Positions 1-9,777 of a DNA stretch of 64,000 bases are shown here, piece by piece. How positions within the stretch are numbered: position 1 is the first letter of the stretch; every line of letters starts with the position of its first letter. A program made the position numbers and the translations under genes. Origin of the DNA: Acidihalobacter yilgarnensis (GTDB lineage: Bacteria > Pseudomonadota > Gammaproteobacteria > DSM-5130 > Acidihalobacteraceae); contig NZ_CP017415.1 in assembly GCF_001753245.1 (NCBI RefSeq), positions 706,001 through 770,000 of the forward strand, written 5' to 3'. The notes under the pieces are model-generated. The model was not told where the DNA came from and did no database searches. It worked only from the letters and a program-made list of their open reading frames with translations.

Positions 1-1073
<1,073 letters not shown>

Positions 1074-1199
1074 GGAGATCCGTGTGTGTAGGGTGTTGCA
1101 TGCACTTTAGCCCAGCGAGACCGGGGCTGTCGCGATGATGGGTATCTCCCGGTTGCGGATGATGTTGCTTAGAGGGCCGCCGACTGATATGAAGTCCAT

Positions 1200-1937
1200 A
1201 TGGAAACAGACAGACCGGAAACGGCCACGCTGGACGGCTTTGCCCTCGATCTCGCGGTTGCTCAGGCGCTGCGGCTGTCCCCGGAGTTGACCGATGGTGT
1301 TGTATCTGTCGATGGCGTGCGTTTTGCGCCCTCGCGAGACTGGGCCGACGGCGGACCACTGATCGAGCGCTTTCGGATGCGTATCCATGTGCTGGAGCTG
1401 ACCTGGGGACGGGGCGAGACTCTGTGGGCCGCCGAATTTCCAGGTTTCGGTTTCGAGGCTGAGGGTTTCGCGCACGGCTGGAGTACGGGGCCAAATCCGC
1501 TGCTGGCGGCGATGCGGGCACTGGCGGCTGCACGCGCACTCCATCGCACGACATCCGTCGCTGAAGGTGACTGGGCCGAGGGTGGGCATCAGGAATCCAT
1601 AGCCCTGCTGGTCGAGTTGGTGCGTCGAGCCGGTGTGCGGTGCCCAGCCACCCCGATGCGTCTGCAGCGACTGGTGGCGCGATTGCAGCAGGATGGCGTC
1701 GACTTGGGCTATCGCTTCGCCGAGCGTCCCTATGGACAGTATTGCGAGGCATTGGCCAGTGACTTGGCGCGGCTTGCAGCACTGGGTGTCCTGAGATTGA
1801 GACGAGAGACGGCGGGTGTGTCCAGTTATATGCCTGGCAGCGAGGCGACGGGCTTCGTCGCTGACGCCCGTCGCTACATCGATCGCCACCGGCTTGCGCT
1901 AGACCGGCTGCTGCACGATGGCGAGGATACCCCCTGA
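1200..1937 (+). CDS. NinX (DUF2591)-like domain fused to a YwgA-like C-terminal domain
   Basis: This 245-residue protein has two parts by eye. Residues about 8-118 resemble phage NinX/DUF2591 proteins: LDGFALDLAVAQAL, then a SRDWADGGPLIERF segment (family form like SPSTDWAQGGPLIE), then GPNPLLAAMRALAAAR (family form like GPTPLIAAMRA). Residues about 128-205 resemble the YwgA/DUF4065-type helical domain: a MRLQRLVARLQ segment, then GYRFAERPYGQYC, then a helix ending in LAALGVLRL. I know of no characterised protein joining these. Function is unknown; NinX-like proteins are phage-derived and mostly uncharacterised. The ATG at 1200 lacks a strong ribosome binding site, so the exact start is uncertain. 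It is a single gene divergent from the DUF255 gene, with rlmI 52 bases downstream. Confidence 0.75.
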   Translation: METDRPETATLDGFALDLAVAQALRLSPELTDGVVSVDGVRFAPSRDWADGGPLIERFRMRIHVLELTWGRGETLWAAEFPGFGFEAEGFAHGWSTGPNPLLAAMRALAAARALHRTTSVAEGDWAEGGHQESIALLVELVRRAGVRCPATPMRLQRLVARLQQDGVDLGYRFAERPYGQYCEALASDLARLAALGVLRLRRETAGVSSYMPGSEATGFVADARRYIDRHRLALDRLLHDGEDTP

Positions 1938-1989
1938 CGCGGGGGCGTTTGCCGTACAATGACCGACCCCTCTTCGGGCTGGAGCTGTT

Positions 1990-3189
1990 GTGTCTGATAT
2001 CCCGTTACCCCCGCTTCGGCTCAAGCCGAGGGAAGAACGCCGTCTGCGCGCTGGTCACCTCTGGGTGTTCAGCAATGAGGTCGATGTCGCGCGCACGCCG
2101 CTGACGGCCTTTTCACCTGGTGACCCGGTGACCATCGAGGATGCTCAGGGGCATTATCTGGGCACCGGCTACGTCAATCCGCATTCGCTCATCTGCGCGC
2201 GGCTGGTCTCGCGCGACCGACGCCATCCTTGGGGCGAGTCGCTGATCGTGCACCGGCTCAAGGTCGCCCTCGCCCTGCGCGAGCGGCTCATCGGTACGCC
2301 CTATTACCGCTTGGTTCACGGCGAGGGAGATGCCCTGCCGGGGCTGGTGGTGGATCGCTACGGCGACGTGCTGGTGGTGCAGGTCACGACCGCCGGCATG
2401 GAGCGCCAGCTCGACGGCTTGCTCGCGGCGCTGGATAAGGTGGTGCGCCCGACGGCCATCCTGTTGCGCAACGATACTGCGGTGCGCGAGTTGGAAGGCT
2501 TGGAGCGCTACGTGCGCCCGGCATTGGGCGAGCCGCCGGAGGAGATTGAAATCGAGGAGGGCGGGCATCGCTTTCGCGCGCCGCTGGGTGCGGGACAGAA
2601 GACCGGCTGGTTCTACGATCAACGCGACAACCGCGACCGTCTGGCCCCTTATGTGGCGGGTGCGCGCGTGCTCGACGTGTTCAGTTACGTCGGTGCTTGG
2701 GGCGTGCGCGCGGCGCTCGGCGGTGCGAACGAGGTGCTGTGCGTGGACGAATCGCAGACGGCACTGGACTTCGTCGCGCGCAATGCGGCCGACAATGGTG
2801 TTGGCGACCGCGTGACCACGCGTCGCGGCGATGCCTTTGAGGTTTTGCGCGCACTGCGCGAGGCCGAGGAGCACTTCGACGTGGTGATTCTCGATCCGCC
2901 GGCCTTCATCAAGCGGCGCAAGGATCAGCGTGCCGGCGAGGATGCCTATCGGCGCCTGAACCAATTGGGGATGCAATTGATCGGCCGCGACGGCTTCCTG
3001 GTGTCTTGTTCCTGTTCCTATCATCTGCCGCGCGACATCCTGGTTGCCCAGATGTTGCAGAGCGCGCGGCACATCGAGCGTGACCTACAGGTGCTGGCAC
3101 ATGGGCAGCAGTCGGTCGACCACCCCGTGCATCCGGCGATTCAGGAAACGGCCTATCTGAAGGTCGTGTTTTCGCGTGTGCATCGCTGA
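1990..3189 (+). CDS. rlmI: class I SAM-dependent rRNA methyltransferase, RlmI type
   Basis: A 399-residue protein of the RlmI family (E. coli RlmI, 396 residues, makes m5C1962 in 23S rRNA). Residues 1-90 form the N-terminal PUA-like domain (LKPREERRLRAGHLWVFSNEV). A central RlmI-type domain (HGEGDALPGLVVDRYGD) follows. The C-terminal Rossmann methyltransferase fold contains QKTGWFYDQRDNR, VLDVFSYVGAWGVRAA (SAM-binding loop), VILDPPAFIKRR and SCSCSYHL, whose cysteine is the likely catalytic nucleophile of m5C enzymes. The start is GTG at 1990 with GGAG 5-9 bases upstream. It lies just before lgt on the same strand, 28 bases apart. The product should be cytosolic and act on ribosome precursors. 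An in-frame ATG does not improve on this start. Confidence 0.93.
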   Translation: MSDIPLPPLRLKPREERRLRAGHLWVFSNEVDVARTPLTAFSPGDPVTIEDAQGHYLGTGYVNPHSLICARLVSRDRRHPWGESLIVHRLKVALALRERLIGTPYYRLVHGEGDALPGLVVDRYGDVLVVQVTTAGMERQLDGLLAALDKVVRPTAILLRNDTAVRELEGLERYVRPALGEPPEEIEIEEGGHRFRAPLGAGQKTGWFYDQRDNRDRLAPYVAGARVLDVFSYVGAWGVRAALGGANEVLCVDESQTALDFVARNAADNGVGDRVTTRRGDAFEVLRALREAEEHFDVVILDPPAFIKRRKDQRAGEDAYRRLNQLGMQLIGRDGFLVSCSCSYHLPRDILVAQMLQSARHIERDLQVLAHGQQSVDHPVHPAIQETAYLKVVFSRVHR

Positions 3190-3217
3190 GCCGACGAGTT
3201 TGGTAGCATAAACGGCC

Positions 3218-4015
3218 ATGATTCCCTATCCGCATATCGACCCGATCGCATTTGCCATCGGCCCGGTCAAAATCCACTGGTACGGCATCATGTACCTGGC
3301 CGGCTTCGCCGCCTATCTGGCGCTCGGTACCTACCGCGCGCGCAAGCCTGAATCTCCCCTCAAGCCTGAGCAGGTCGGTGACGCGCTGTTCTACGGTGCG
3401 CTCGGGGTGGTGCTCGGCGGGCGCATCGGCTACGTACTGTTCTATAACCTGCCGTTCTATCTCGCGCACCCCGCACAGGTGTTCGCGGTATGGGACGGCG
3501 GCATGAGCTTCCACGGCGGTATGGTCGGCGTGATCCTCGCGATGGCCTGGTACGCGCGTCGTATCGGCCTGAGGTTATTCCAGGTGACCGATTTCATCGC
3601 ACCGATGGTGCCAATTGGACTCGCCTGCGGACGGATCGGTAACTTCATCAACGGCGAGTTGTGGGGCAAGGTCACCACGCTGCCCTGGGGCATGGTCTTC
3701 CCCAATGCTGGCCCGTTGCCACGTCAGCCGAGCCAGCTCTACGAGTTTTTCTTCGAGGGCGTGGTGCTGTTCACGACGCTGTGGGTGTTCTCGAAAAAAC
3801 CACGGCCGCTCGGCGCCGTGTCAGGGCTGTTCTTGCTGTTCTACGGCATCTTCCGCTTCCTGGTCGAATTCGTGCGCGAGCCTGACCCGCAGCTCGGTTA
3901 TCTCGCCTTCGGCTGGGTGACCATGGGGCAGATACTCAGCCTGCCAATGATCCTGGGTGGTGCCGGCCTGTTGATGTGGGCCTACCGCGCACAGCAGAGA
4001 GGCAAACCGGCATGA
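3218..4015 (+). CDS. lgt: prolipoprotein diacylglyceryl transferase
   Basis: A 265-residue inner-membrane enzyme that moves diacylglycerol from phosphatidylglycerol to the lipobox cysteine of prolipoproteins, the first step of lipoprotein maturation. It opens with [20 protein letters not shown], typical of Lgt. The family signature segments [24 protein letters not shown] and [14 protein letters not shown] are all present, including the conserved H-G-G and the [12 protein letters not shown] block that contains essential residues. About seven hydrophobic segments are visible. The TGA stop overlaps the ATG of thyA (ATGA, 4012-4015), so translation is probably coupled. lgt-thyA is a widespread gammaproteobacterial gene pair. 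Confidence 0.97.
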   Translation: MIPYPHIDPIAFAIGPVKIHWYGIMYLAGFAAYLALGTYRARKPESPLKPEQVGDALFYGALGVVLGGRIGYVLFYNLPFYLAHPAQVFAVWDGGMSFHGGMVGVILAMAWYARRIGLRLFQVTDFIAPMVPIGLACGRIGNFINGELWGKVTTLPWGMVFPNAGPLPRQPSQLYEFFFEGVVLFTTLWVFSKKPRPLGAVSGLFLLFYGIFRFLVEFVREPDPQLGYLAFGWVTMGQILSLPMILGGAGLLMWAYRAQQRGKPA

Positions 4016-4806
4016 AGCAGTATCTCGATCTGATGCGTCATGTGCTCGAACACGGCACACGCAAGGAAGACCGCACCGGCACCGGCACGTTGTCGGTATT
4101 CGGCCACCAGATGCGTTTCGATCTGGCGCAGGGTTTTCCGATGGTTACCACCAAGAAGCTGCACCTGCGTTCGATCATCCACGAACTGCTGTGGTTCCTG
4201 CGTGGCGACACCAACATCGGCTATCTGCACGAAAATAAGGTCACCATCTGGGATGAGTGGGCCGACGCGCACGGCGATCTCGGCCCGGTCTACGGCAAGC
4301 AATGGCGTTCCTGGGCCACGGCCGATGGCAGTGCGATCGACCAGATCGCGGAGGTCGTCGAGGCGATTCGCCGGACCCCCGACTCGCGGCGACTGATCGT
4401 CAGCGCCTGGAACGTCGGCGAGCTGAACCAGATGGCGCTGCCGCCTTGTCATCTGCTGTTCCAGTTCTATGTCGCCGACGGCAAGCTTTCCTGCCAGCTT
4501 TACCAGCGCAGTGCCGACATTTTTCTCGGTGTGCCCTTCAACATCGCCTCCTACGCGCTGCTCACGCAGATGATTGCGCAGGTCGTCGGCCTTGCGCCCG
4601 GCGACTTCGTGCACACCTTGGGCGACGCGCACCTGTACCTCAATCATCTCGAACAGGCCCGCACGCAGCTTGCGCGCGAACCCCTGCCGCTGCCGCGACT
4701 GAGTCTCACTCCAGACGTGAAATCGGTGTTCGACTTCCGCTTCGATGATATCGCCGTCGAGGGTTATCAGAGCCACGCCGCGATCCGCGCGCCGGTGGCA
4801 GTGTGA
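4012..4806 (+). CDS. thyA: thymidylate synthase
   Basis: A 264-residue protein, the same length as E. coli ThyA. It converts dUMP and methylene-tetrahydrofolate to dTMP and dihydrofolate. Visible motifs are [18 protein letters not shown] near the N terminus, [16 protein letters not shown], the catalytic [10 protein letters not shown] (cysteine near residue 146), [22 protein letters not shown] and HLYLNHLEQ. It ends in [20 protein letters not shown] sequence (here [15 protein letters not shown]). I chose the ATG at 4012, which overlaps the lgt stop, over the longer in-frame start at 3976 because family proteins begin MKQYLDLM. The stop overlaps the GTG of folA, so the three genes form one tightly coupled unit. 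Confidence 0.97.
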   Translation: MKQYLDLMRHVLEHGTRKEDRTGTGTLSVFGHQMRFDLAQGFPMVTTKKLHLRSIIHELLWFLRGDTNIGYLHENKVTIWDEWADAHGDLGPVYGKQWRSWATADGSAIDQIAEVVEAIRRTPDSRRLIVSAWNVGELNQMALPPCHLLFQFYVADGKLSCQLYQRSADIFLGVPFNIASYALLTQMIAQVVGLAPGDFVHTLGDAHLYLNHLEQARTQLAREPLPLPRLSLTPDVKSVFDFRFDDIAVEGYQSHAAIRAPVAV

Positions 4807-5297
4807 GCCAGCCCATCGTCTCACTGGTATTCGCGGTCGCGCGCAACGGCGTGATCGGCCGTGATAACGATTTGCCCTGGCGCCTGCCCGACGACCTCAA
4901 ACGCTTCAAGGCCATCACCCTGGGCAAGCCGGTGGTGATGGGACGCAAGACCTTTGAATCCATCGGCCGGCCGCTGCCGGGGCGGGAAAACCGCGTGATC
5001 ACGCGTCAGCCGGGGTTCGAGGCGCCAGGCTGCCGCGTCTTCGCTAACCTAGAAGAGGCGCTAACCGGTCCAGAGGATGAAGTCATGGTGATCGGCGGCG
5101 GGCAGATCTATGCCGAGGCGCTGCCGTTGGCGGGCCGCCTGTACCTCACTGAGGTCGAAGTCGAAGTCGAGGGCGATGCGCATTTTCCCGAGATCGATCC
5201 TACCGAATGGCGCGAAGTGAGCCGGGAGGCGCATGCACCCGACGAGCGACATGCGTATGCGTTCGTATTTCGCGTACTGGAGCGGATACGCGACTAA
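4803..5297 (+). CDS. folA: dihydrofolate reductase
   Basis: A 164-residue type I DHFR that reduces dihydrofolate to tetrahydrofolate using NADPH and so recycles the by-product of the neighbouring ThyA. It shows [31 protein letters not shown] with the substrate-binding DDLKRFK, the NADPH-binding [25 protein letters not shown], and [25 protein letters not shown]. The start is GTG at 4803, which shares bases with the thyA TGA stop (GTGA). A short EVEVEVEG run near residue 118 comes from a local GAGGTCGAAGTC repeat in the DNA and is probably harmless loop variation. Confidence 0.97.
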   Translation: MSQPIVSLVFAVARNGVIGRDNDLPWRLPDDLKRFKAITLGKPVVMGRKTFESIGRPLPGRENRVITRQPGFEAPGCRVFANLEEALTGPEDEVMVIGGGQIYAEALPLAGRLYLTEVEVEVEGDAHFPEIDPTEWREVSREAHAPDERHAYAFVFRVLERIRD

Positions 5298-5634
5298 CAT
5301 CTTCGTGCCGGGTTCATCATGGGACTGGCCACGATCCCCGCAAGCGCTGTCTGCGAATATGCCCTGCAGCCCAATCGTATCGGGCTTGAACCTTGATGCC
5401 TAGCTGCTCGCTGTCCTCGACGGCCTGCGGCTCACGATGGCGAAAAGTCGGATCGATGACCGTGATGCGGTTGGTGTGGATGGTCCATCTCCATGGGCCG
5501 GTCTTTGAGGTGATGAGCGAGTCGTCGAAGGCGCACGATTTCGCGCTGAGCGGGTACTGGACGTGCCGCCATCTTGGATTTTACCCCGATTCGGTCGGGC
5601 CGGGTGGCGCTTCGCCCGTCCGGCCCGGCTACGT
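5298..5634. other. intergenic region with a possible gene remnant on the minus strand
   Basis: No complete gene is visible between folA and the chemoreceptor. On the minus strand one frame stays open from 5580 to a TGA at 5317-5319 (about 87 codons). It encodes protein-like sequence (for example TGPWRWTIHTNRITVIDP) with G/C-rich third positions, but has no usable start codon. It may be a decayed gene or chance. A G/C-rich hairpin sits at 5597-5628. Confidence 0.35.
5596..5628 (-). terminator. G/C-rich hairpin downstream of the chemoreceptor gene
   Basis: Arms CGGGCCGG and CCGGCCCG flank an imperfectly paired middle (GTGGCG / CGCCCGT) starting seven bases beyond the stop codon of the minus-strand chemoreceptor gene. 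No strong T-run follows, so intrinsic termination is uncertain. Confidence 0.4.
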
Positions 5635-7104
5635 TCAGGCCGCTGATCGTTGCTGCTCTCCGCGACGTTCCTCGACCATGGCTTCGAGCGTTTCGCCGAG
5701 GCGTTCGCTGGCCTGCTCGGTAGCCCGGAAGCTCTTGAGGATGTCGTTCTGCAGTTCTGGATCGTGTTCCCAATCCTGTCCCAGAAGCTCTAGTACACGG
5801 GCCAGGTTGCTGTGGATGAAGGTATGTGGCTGTTCCAGCGCGCGGTACTGGCCCAGATTCGAGAAACGTGCGTCGCCCTCGTCGTACCAGCGTCCGAAGC
5901 GGCAGTCGTGATGATCCGAGCGAATGGCCGTGGCCTCTCGTGATTCGGTGCCGTTGTAGATCACGAGATAGCCATTTTGCTTATAGATCATATGGTCGAC
6001 ACGGGCGAGTGAGGTGAAGCAAAGATCGCTGGCGTACTGCATCGAATGCGTGGTGGCCTGGGCGGTTTCGGTGAATTGAGTAAACAGCGTTTCGATGCCT
6101 GAGACTTGCGAGCCCAACTGTTGCGACATGGTGAGCATGTCTTTGGAGTTGGTCTGCATGGTGGCGGATTCGCGGCGGAAAGTGTCGACGACGCTGCGGG
6201 TTTCCTCGGTGGCGCGCTTGGTATTCGCCGCGAGTGCGCGTACCTCGTCGGCGACCACGGCGAAGCCGCGACCGTGCTCGCCGGCACGCGCGGCCTCGAT
6301 GCTGGCATTGAGTGCAAGCAGATTGGTGTTATCCGCGATCTGGTTGATGAGCTGCATGACCTTGGCGATTTCGTCGCTCATGCGAGTCATCGCCTTCATG
6401 GACTCGCGCGATTGTTCGAGCATCTGCTCGGTGCGTTTGAGCGATCCGACCATGTCGCGCACGTTGCTTACGCTGTCCGCTGCCTGCTTGGCATTGGTGC
6501 TGGCGATGGCGCTGATGCGGTCGACCTCGTCGTTGATGCGACCGAGGTCGTTTTGGCTCTGCTGCAGGTTGCCCATGGTGTTCTCGGCGTTGAGCTGCTG
6601 GAGTTGTGAGAGCAGGGCGTTACGCTGTACGTAGCGCGCATTTTCCTCGATCGCGCTCATGGATTGGTTGATGTTGTTCAATGTGGTGGCGGCGGTGCCG
6701 GAAAGACCCACGGCCAGTGCGCGGCGGTAGTATTTACCCTGGCTGACCAAGGTGAAGGTGGTGTTGACCTCGCGAAAAAAAGTCTCGACCTGATCGAGGA
6801 ACTCGTTGAGTTCCCAAGCGATTTGGCCAACCTCGCCCATCCAGCGGACGTTGGTGATGCGGTTGCTCAGGTTGCCGGCGTGTGCCTCACGGATCACGTG
6901 GCGGATGCGGTGCATGGCTTCGACCACCGGCAGGATGGCACGCCATAGATACACGCCGAACAAAAGGCTGATGAAGAGCATCGCCAGCAGCCAGGGGTTG
7001 AATCCATCGTGGGTGAGGGCGTCTACGGTAATCGTGATCGCGACGAAGGCCACGAAGCCGGTGATGATGAGCCGGAACTTAGAGACTAAGAATAAACGTT
7101 TCAT
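5635..7104 (-). CDS. methyl-accepting chemotaxis protein with C-terminal CZB zinc-binding domain
   Basis: A 489-residue receptor. Residues about 8-55 hold two membrane segments with almost no periplasmic loop, followed by a HAMP-like region ([24 protein letters not shown]). The signalling domain contains the conserved hairpin tip [38 protein letters not shown] near residues 265-305. From about residue 360 a chemoreceptor zinc-binding (CZB) domain is seen: [15 protein letters not shown], then [15 protein letters not shown] with the typical H-x2-C-x-F-G-x-W-Y core, then [19 protein letters not shown] domains bind zinc and sense zinc or hypochlorite in other bacteria. The missing sensory module is probably the PAS protein of the overlapping upstream gene. 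The start ATG at 7104 has GGGGA at a suitable distance. It may act as an Aer-like receptor in two pieces. Confidence 0.93.
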   Translation of the reverse strand: MKRLFLVSKFRLIITGFVAFVAITITVDALTHDGFNPWLLAMLFISLLFGVYLWRAILPVVEAMHRIRHVIREAHAGNLSNRITNVRWMGEVGQIAWELNEFLDQVETFFREVNTTFTLVSQGKYYRRALAVGLSGTAATTLNNINQSMSAIEENARYVQRNALLSQLQQLNAENTMGNLQQSQNDLGRINDEVDRISAIASTNAKQAADSVSNVRDMVGSLKRTEQMLEQSRESMKAMTRMSDEIAKVMQLINQIADNTNLLALNASIEAARAGEHGRGFAVVADEVRALAANTKRATEETRSVVDTFRRESATMQTNSKDMLTMSQQLGSQVSGIETLFTQFTETAQATTHSMQYASDLCFTSLARVDHMIYKQNGYLVIYNGTESREATAIRSDHHDCRFGRWYDEGDARFSNLGQYRALEQPHTFIHSNLARVLELLGQDWEHDPELQNDILKSFRATEQASERLGETLEAMVEERRGEQQRSAA

Positions 7105-7597
7105 AGGTCATTCCCCGATCCGCAATTATTCGGTTGAGGTGGTCGAGCGAGGCCGATGGGGCCTGGTTGGCGGTCGCAGTGGCTTCGATGGCGCACATCT
7201 CGCGGTACAAGCCGGAAACGAATTGCACAGCACCCGCCGTGGGCTTGCGGCGCACCGAGTAGTAGCCCGTGATCTCGGCGTTCGGTCCGCGATCCGCCGT
7301 GACGTTGGCGAGCACCCAGTAGTAGTCGCCGCTCTTGCACTGGTTTTTGATGTAGGCGAAGCACTCTTCACCGCTACGGATGGTGTCCCATAGCAGCTTG
7401 AATACGCCGCGTGGCATGTCCGGGTGACGCACGATGCTCTGTGGCTGGCCCAATAGTTCGGGTTCGAGATATCCCGAGATGGACATGAATACGCGGTTCG
7501 CGTAGGTGATTCGCCCCCGCGGATCGGTCTTCGACACGATGAACGAGTCGGCGGGGAGTATGATCTCCCGCTGAGTTGGAATGGGACGCGATGACAT
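7079..7597 (-). CDS. Aer-like PAS domain sensor protein
   Basis: A 172-residue soluble protein made mostly of one PAS fold. It resembles the N-terminal PAS of the Aer aerotaxis receptor: [37 protein letters not shown], then [45 protein letters not shown]. Aer PAS domains bind FAD and sense redox state. The asparagine of ITYAN and the tryptophan of YYWVLANV fit that class. The C terminus (about residues 125-172) is helical and ends in TYETFILSL. Its last 26 bases overlap the start of the chemoreceptor gene, so the two are cotranscribed and probably work together as a split energy-taxis receptor. The ATG at 7597 is preceded by AGGAGAG. Confidence 0.9.
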   Translation of the reverse strand: MSSRPIPTQREIILPADSFIVSKTDPRGRITYANRVFMSISGYLEPELLGQPQSIVRHPDMPRGVFKLLWDTIRSGEECFAYIKNQCKSGDYYWVLANVTADRGPNAEITGYYSVRRKPTAGAVQFVSGLYREMCAIEATATANQAPSASLDHLNRIIADRGMTYETFILSL

Positions 7598-8033
7598 GGC
7601 GTCGATCTCTCCTGATAATTGTATGGTTATGGCCCAGGGTATCTTTTAGCAGCTTCACGTTATCCTGCGGCGGATATTGTACTGTCGTTTGTCAGGTTTT
7701 ATCGGTCGGTCACAGGCAAACATGAACCGGTGACGACCAACGGAAAATCGAAGATGGCGTGCTGGCGCACCCGAGGGGAGTCGTGACGGGTGTGTGGTGC
7801 TCGGTTGCGCGTCTGATCGGAGATGGGTGCGATGTGGTGGATACGCGCAGCCCCTTGTGAATGGCGGCGCGGCATCAAGGCGAGGAATGAGGAATGTGTT
7901 ATTTAGAGTTTAATTTTTTTTAAATCAAATGGATATTCATTGTTCTGTCGGGATTTTCGTTATCGCGATGGATGTCGTCGGGTGCGTTTGCACTCCGATA
8001 TCTACGGCATAGAATGTTCCGGGGGGAGGCGTC
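7598..8033. other. intergenic region with A/T-rich tract
   Basis: No conserved gene is visible here. A strongly A/T-rich tract at about 7898-7930 (including eight T in a row) stands out from the G/C-rich surroundings. An imperfect 14-base palindrome, AATGGATATTCATT, lies just after it at 7928-7941. On the minus strand TTGATT and TAAATA are 17 bases apart within the tract and could serve the PAS gene from about 300 bases upstream, but this is weak. A better promoter on the plus strand lies at 7988-8015. Confidence 0.4.
7988..8015 (+). promoter_or_regulatory. candidate sigma-70 promoter for a small ORF or RNA
   Basis: TTGCAC (7988-7993) and TAGAAT (8010-8015) are separated by 16 bases. It points into 8034-8246 and is followed by GGGGGGAGG, a strong Shine-Dalgarno-like sequence. 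Confidence 0.45.
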
Positions 8034-8246
8034 GTGTACCTGATTGATTGGAGGTGTATTGACCATCCAGGGTCGCTGGGGGGCGTCGTGAACTTGGTTC
8101 GGCTTATCGATTCAAGCGTCGTGGCCCGCCTTTCGGTTACTGGGACGCTACCCGAGACAGATCTTCGGCCATTTGAATCTGGTTTCTCAGTGCCTTGGCT
8201 TGAAGCTTTGGCAGATCGCTGGGATGTAGGCCGAGTTGCAGACTGA
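8034..8246 (+). CDS. possible small protein antisense to the EAL-HDOD gene end
   Basis: A 70-codon frame starting with GTG at 8034, four bases after GGAGG (8025-8029) and behind the candidate promoter at 7988-8015. Its last 110 bases run antisense to the 3' end of the EAL-HDOD gene, which may merely shelter the frame. The product (MYLIDWRCIDHPGSLGG...) matches nothing I recognise. The sequence GGGGGG(A)GGCGTCGTG at the start is repeated at 8078-8090 without the A and one G pair. It could be a small protein, a small RNA, or nothing. Confidence 0.2.
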   Translation: MYLIDWRCIDHPGSLGGVVNLVRLIDSSVVARLSVTGTLPETDLRPFESGFSVPWLEALADRWDVGRVAD

Positions 8247-9408
8247 ACTCGGCAACGGCGGGGTGGTCGGCTTGTTCGAGTGCCTGCGTGAGCGCGAGCA
8301 TTTGCCCCAAGGTGCCTTCCTGCGCCAGCAGCGCACCGCTCATTTCATCCGGTAGTGTGAGGCTTTCGACGAGTTGGGCCATGGAATGGTGCAGCAGCGT
8401 GTCGAGCAGCGAAAGACATCCGACGGCACTGGCTTCATCCACGTGCTCGCGTGAGTAGTGTCTCGATTCGGCGAGTACGCCCATCAGCTCGGCGCGGTGG
8501 TTGGCGAGTTCGAGCAGGGATTCGGCGGCGGCATGTGTATCTCGGGCGCTGGCATAGAGTTCGAGCGTGAGCCAGCGCTGGAGGTTGCGCCGGCCCAGGC
8601 GCGTAATGGCGGCACTCAAGTTCTGCGGCGTGGTGGTGGCGCCGAAGGTCACCGAGCCGGCATATCGGAGCAATCGATAGAGCAGGGCTGTGTCACGACT
8701 CAGGACGCGTTCGAGCTCCTGGGTGTCGGCATCCTCGCGGACGCGCCGCAGGGCATCGAGCAGTGTTGCGGCAGCCGCTGGTAGCTTGGTCTCGGTGAAA
8801 ATTTCCGGACGAGCGAAAAAATAACCCTGGAAGGCGTCGCAGCCAAGTCCTCGGCAATATTCAAATTCAGCCCGGTTTTCCACCTTTTCGGCAATGATCC
8901 AAAGCCCCCGGGCTTTTGCCTGGTGTACGTGTGCCTTCAGGGCTGCCTCGTTGAGTGCACGAACATCGAGTTTGACGATGTCGACGATATCGAGGAAGGG
9001 ATCCCAGGCGGGCTGATAGACGAAGTCGTCCAGTGCAAGGCGGTAACCCAGGGCCTTCCACTCGCGACAACGGGCCAGGAGGTTGGCATTGGGCGTGGCG
9101 GTTTCCAGGATTTCAAGCACCACTTGTTCGGGTGTCAGCAGTTCGGGCGTGTCTTCGAACAGGTTGGCATCGTCGAAGTTGATGTAGACCGGTCGACCGG
9201 CGGCGAGCGTCGAAAGGCCGATAATGCCTAATGCATGTAGCATCACGCTGGCGGTTGCCTCGCGCGCGAGCGCATCGGGGGCGTGGTTTCGAGGGCCGTT
9301 GCGATACAGCAGTTCATAGGCAACGACCTGCTCGCGCGCGTTCAGGATGGGTTGGCGTGCCAGGAATGCGGCGTGGGGGTTCGTTGGGAGGACGGAATGT
9401 GCCGGCAT
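8137..9408 (-). CDS. EAL-HDOD signalling protein (YuxH / CdgJ type)
   Basis: A 423-residue cytosolic protein. Residues 10-215 form an EAL-type barrel (AFLARQPILNAREQVVAYELLYR, VYINFDD, EILET, YRLALDDF, DIVKLDV, IAEKVENRAEF, FQGYFFARPE). The EAL motif itself reads ELL, and several metal-binding positions differ from active phosphodiesterases, so c-di-GMP hydrolysis is unlikely. Residues 220-410 are a HDOD domain (TALLYRLLRYAG, ITRLGRRNLQRWLTL, CLSLLDTLL). Proteins of this architecture regulate motility and surface behaviour in other proteobacteria (for example CdgJ in Vibrio). The gene stands downstream of the PAS/chemoreceptor pair. The ATG at 9408 has no strong ribosome binding site in view. 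Confidence 0.92.
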   Translation of the reverse strand: MPAHSVLPTNPHAAFLARQPILNAREQVVAYELLYRNGPRNHAPDALAREATASVMLHALGIIGLSTLAAGRPVYINFDDANLFEDTPELLTPEQVVLEILETATPNANLLARCREWKALGYRLALDDFVYQPAWDPFLDIVDIVKLDVRALNEAALKAHVHQAKARGLWIIAEKVENRAEFEYCRGLGCDAFQGYFFARPEIFTETKLPAAAATLLDALRRVREDADTQELERVLSRDTALLYRLLRYAGSVTFGATTTPQNLSAAITRLGRRNLQRWLTLELYASARDTHAAAESLLELANHRAELMGVLAESRHYSREHVDEASAVGCLSLLDTLLHHSMAQLVESLTLPDEMSGALLAQEGTLGQMLALTQALEQADHPAVAEFSLQLGLHPSDLPKLQAKALRNQIQMAEDLSRVASQ

Positions 9409-9509
9409 GGTCCTATGGATCGTTTCGGTTACTGTTACTGCCAGTGTAGGTGGTGTTTTACGGTTTATCCGAGTCGGGAGACAGGCGGCGGGCGCGGCCT
9501 ACGAGCCGG

Positions 9510-9773
9510 TTACGCACGTCCCGGCGAGCTATCCGCGTGCAGCAGCCTGTCTAGCTCAGGTTTTTGCGTGGCGAATGTGCCGTAGAGGGCGGTGCCGTCG
9601 ATCACGGTGATCGGCGCTATGCGCACGCCATAGCGACTTTTGGCCTCGTCGGCGACTTCCGGTACGGTGACGTCGTATTCCTCGAATGCGACGTCACGCG
9701 CCTCAAGATATCGTCGAACGGCGGCGCAGTCCGGGCAGCCCGGACTGGTATAGAGCAGCACGCTGTGCGCCAT
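9510..9773 (-). CDS. glutaredoxin family protein
   Basis: An 87-residue thioredoxin-fold protein. It begins VLLYTSPGCPDCAAVRRYLEARDVAFEEYDVT and carries a CPDC redox motif near residues 13-16. RIAPITVIDGTALYGTF provides the cis-proline (here in APITVI). It is the last gene of the cueR-copA-copZ run, four bases after copZ, and so is probably copper-induced. A thiol-disulfide or copper-transfer role in copper stress is an inference from position. The divergent resolvase-like or NrdH alternatives are less likely given the length and motif. Confidence 0.88.
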   Translation of the reverse strand: MAHSVLLYTSPGCPDCAAVRRYLEARDVAFEEYDVTVPEVADEAKSRYGVRIAPITVIDGTALYGTFATQKPELDRLLHADSSPGRA

Positions 9774-9777
9774 GAGG

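Noticed and set aside
2113..3072. 319-codon minus-strand frame over rlmI
   Set aside because: Antisense to a complete, motif-rich methyltransferase.
7598..7660. FliA-like site before the PAS gene
   Set aside because: TAAAAGAT and GCCATAAC are four bases too close for a sigma-28 promoter.
7890..7945. A/T-rich tract as an attachment site or insertion scar
   Set aside because: No direct repeats, integrase or insertion-sequence ends are visible around it.
9408..9470. FliA-like site before the EAL-HDOD gene (TAAAACAC-N11-GCAGTAAC)
   Set aside because: Only four of eight -10 bases match GCCGATAA, so it is probably chance.
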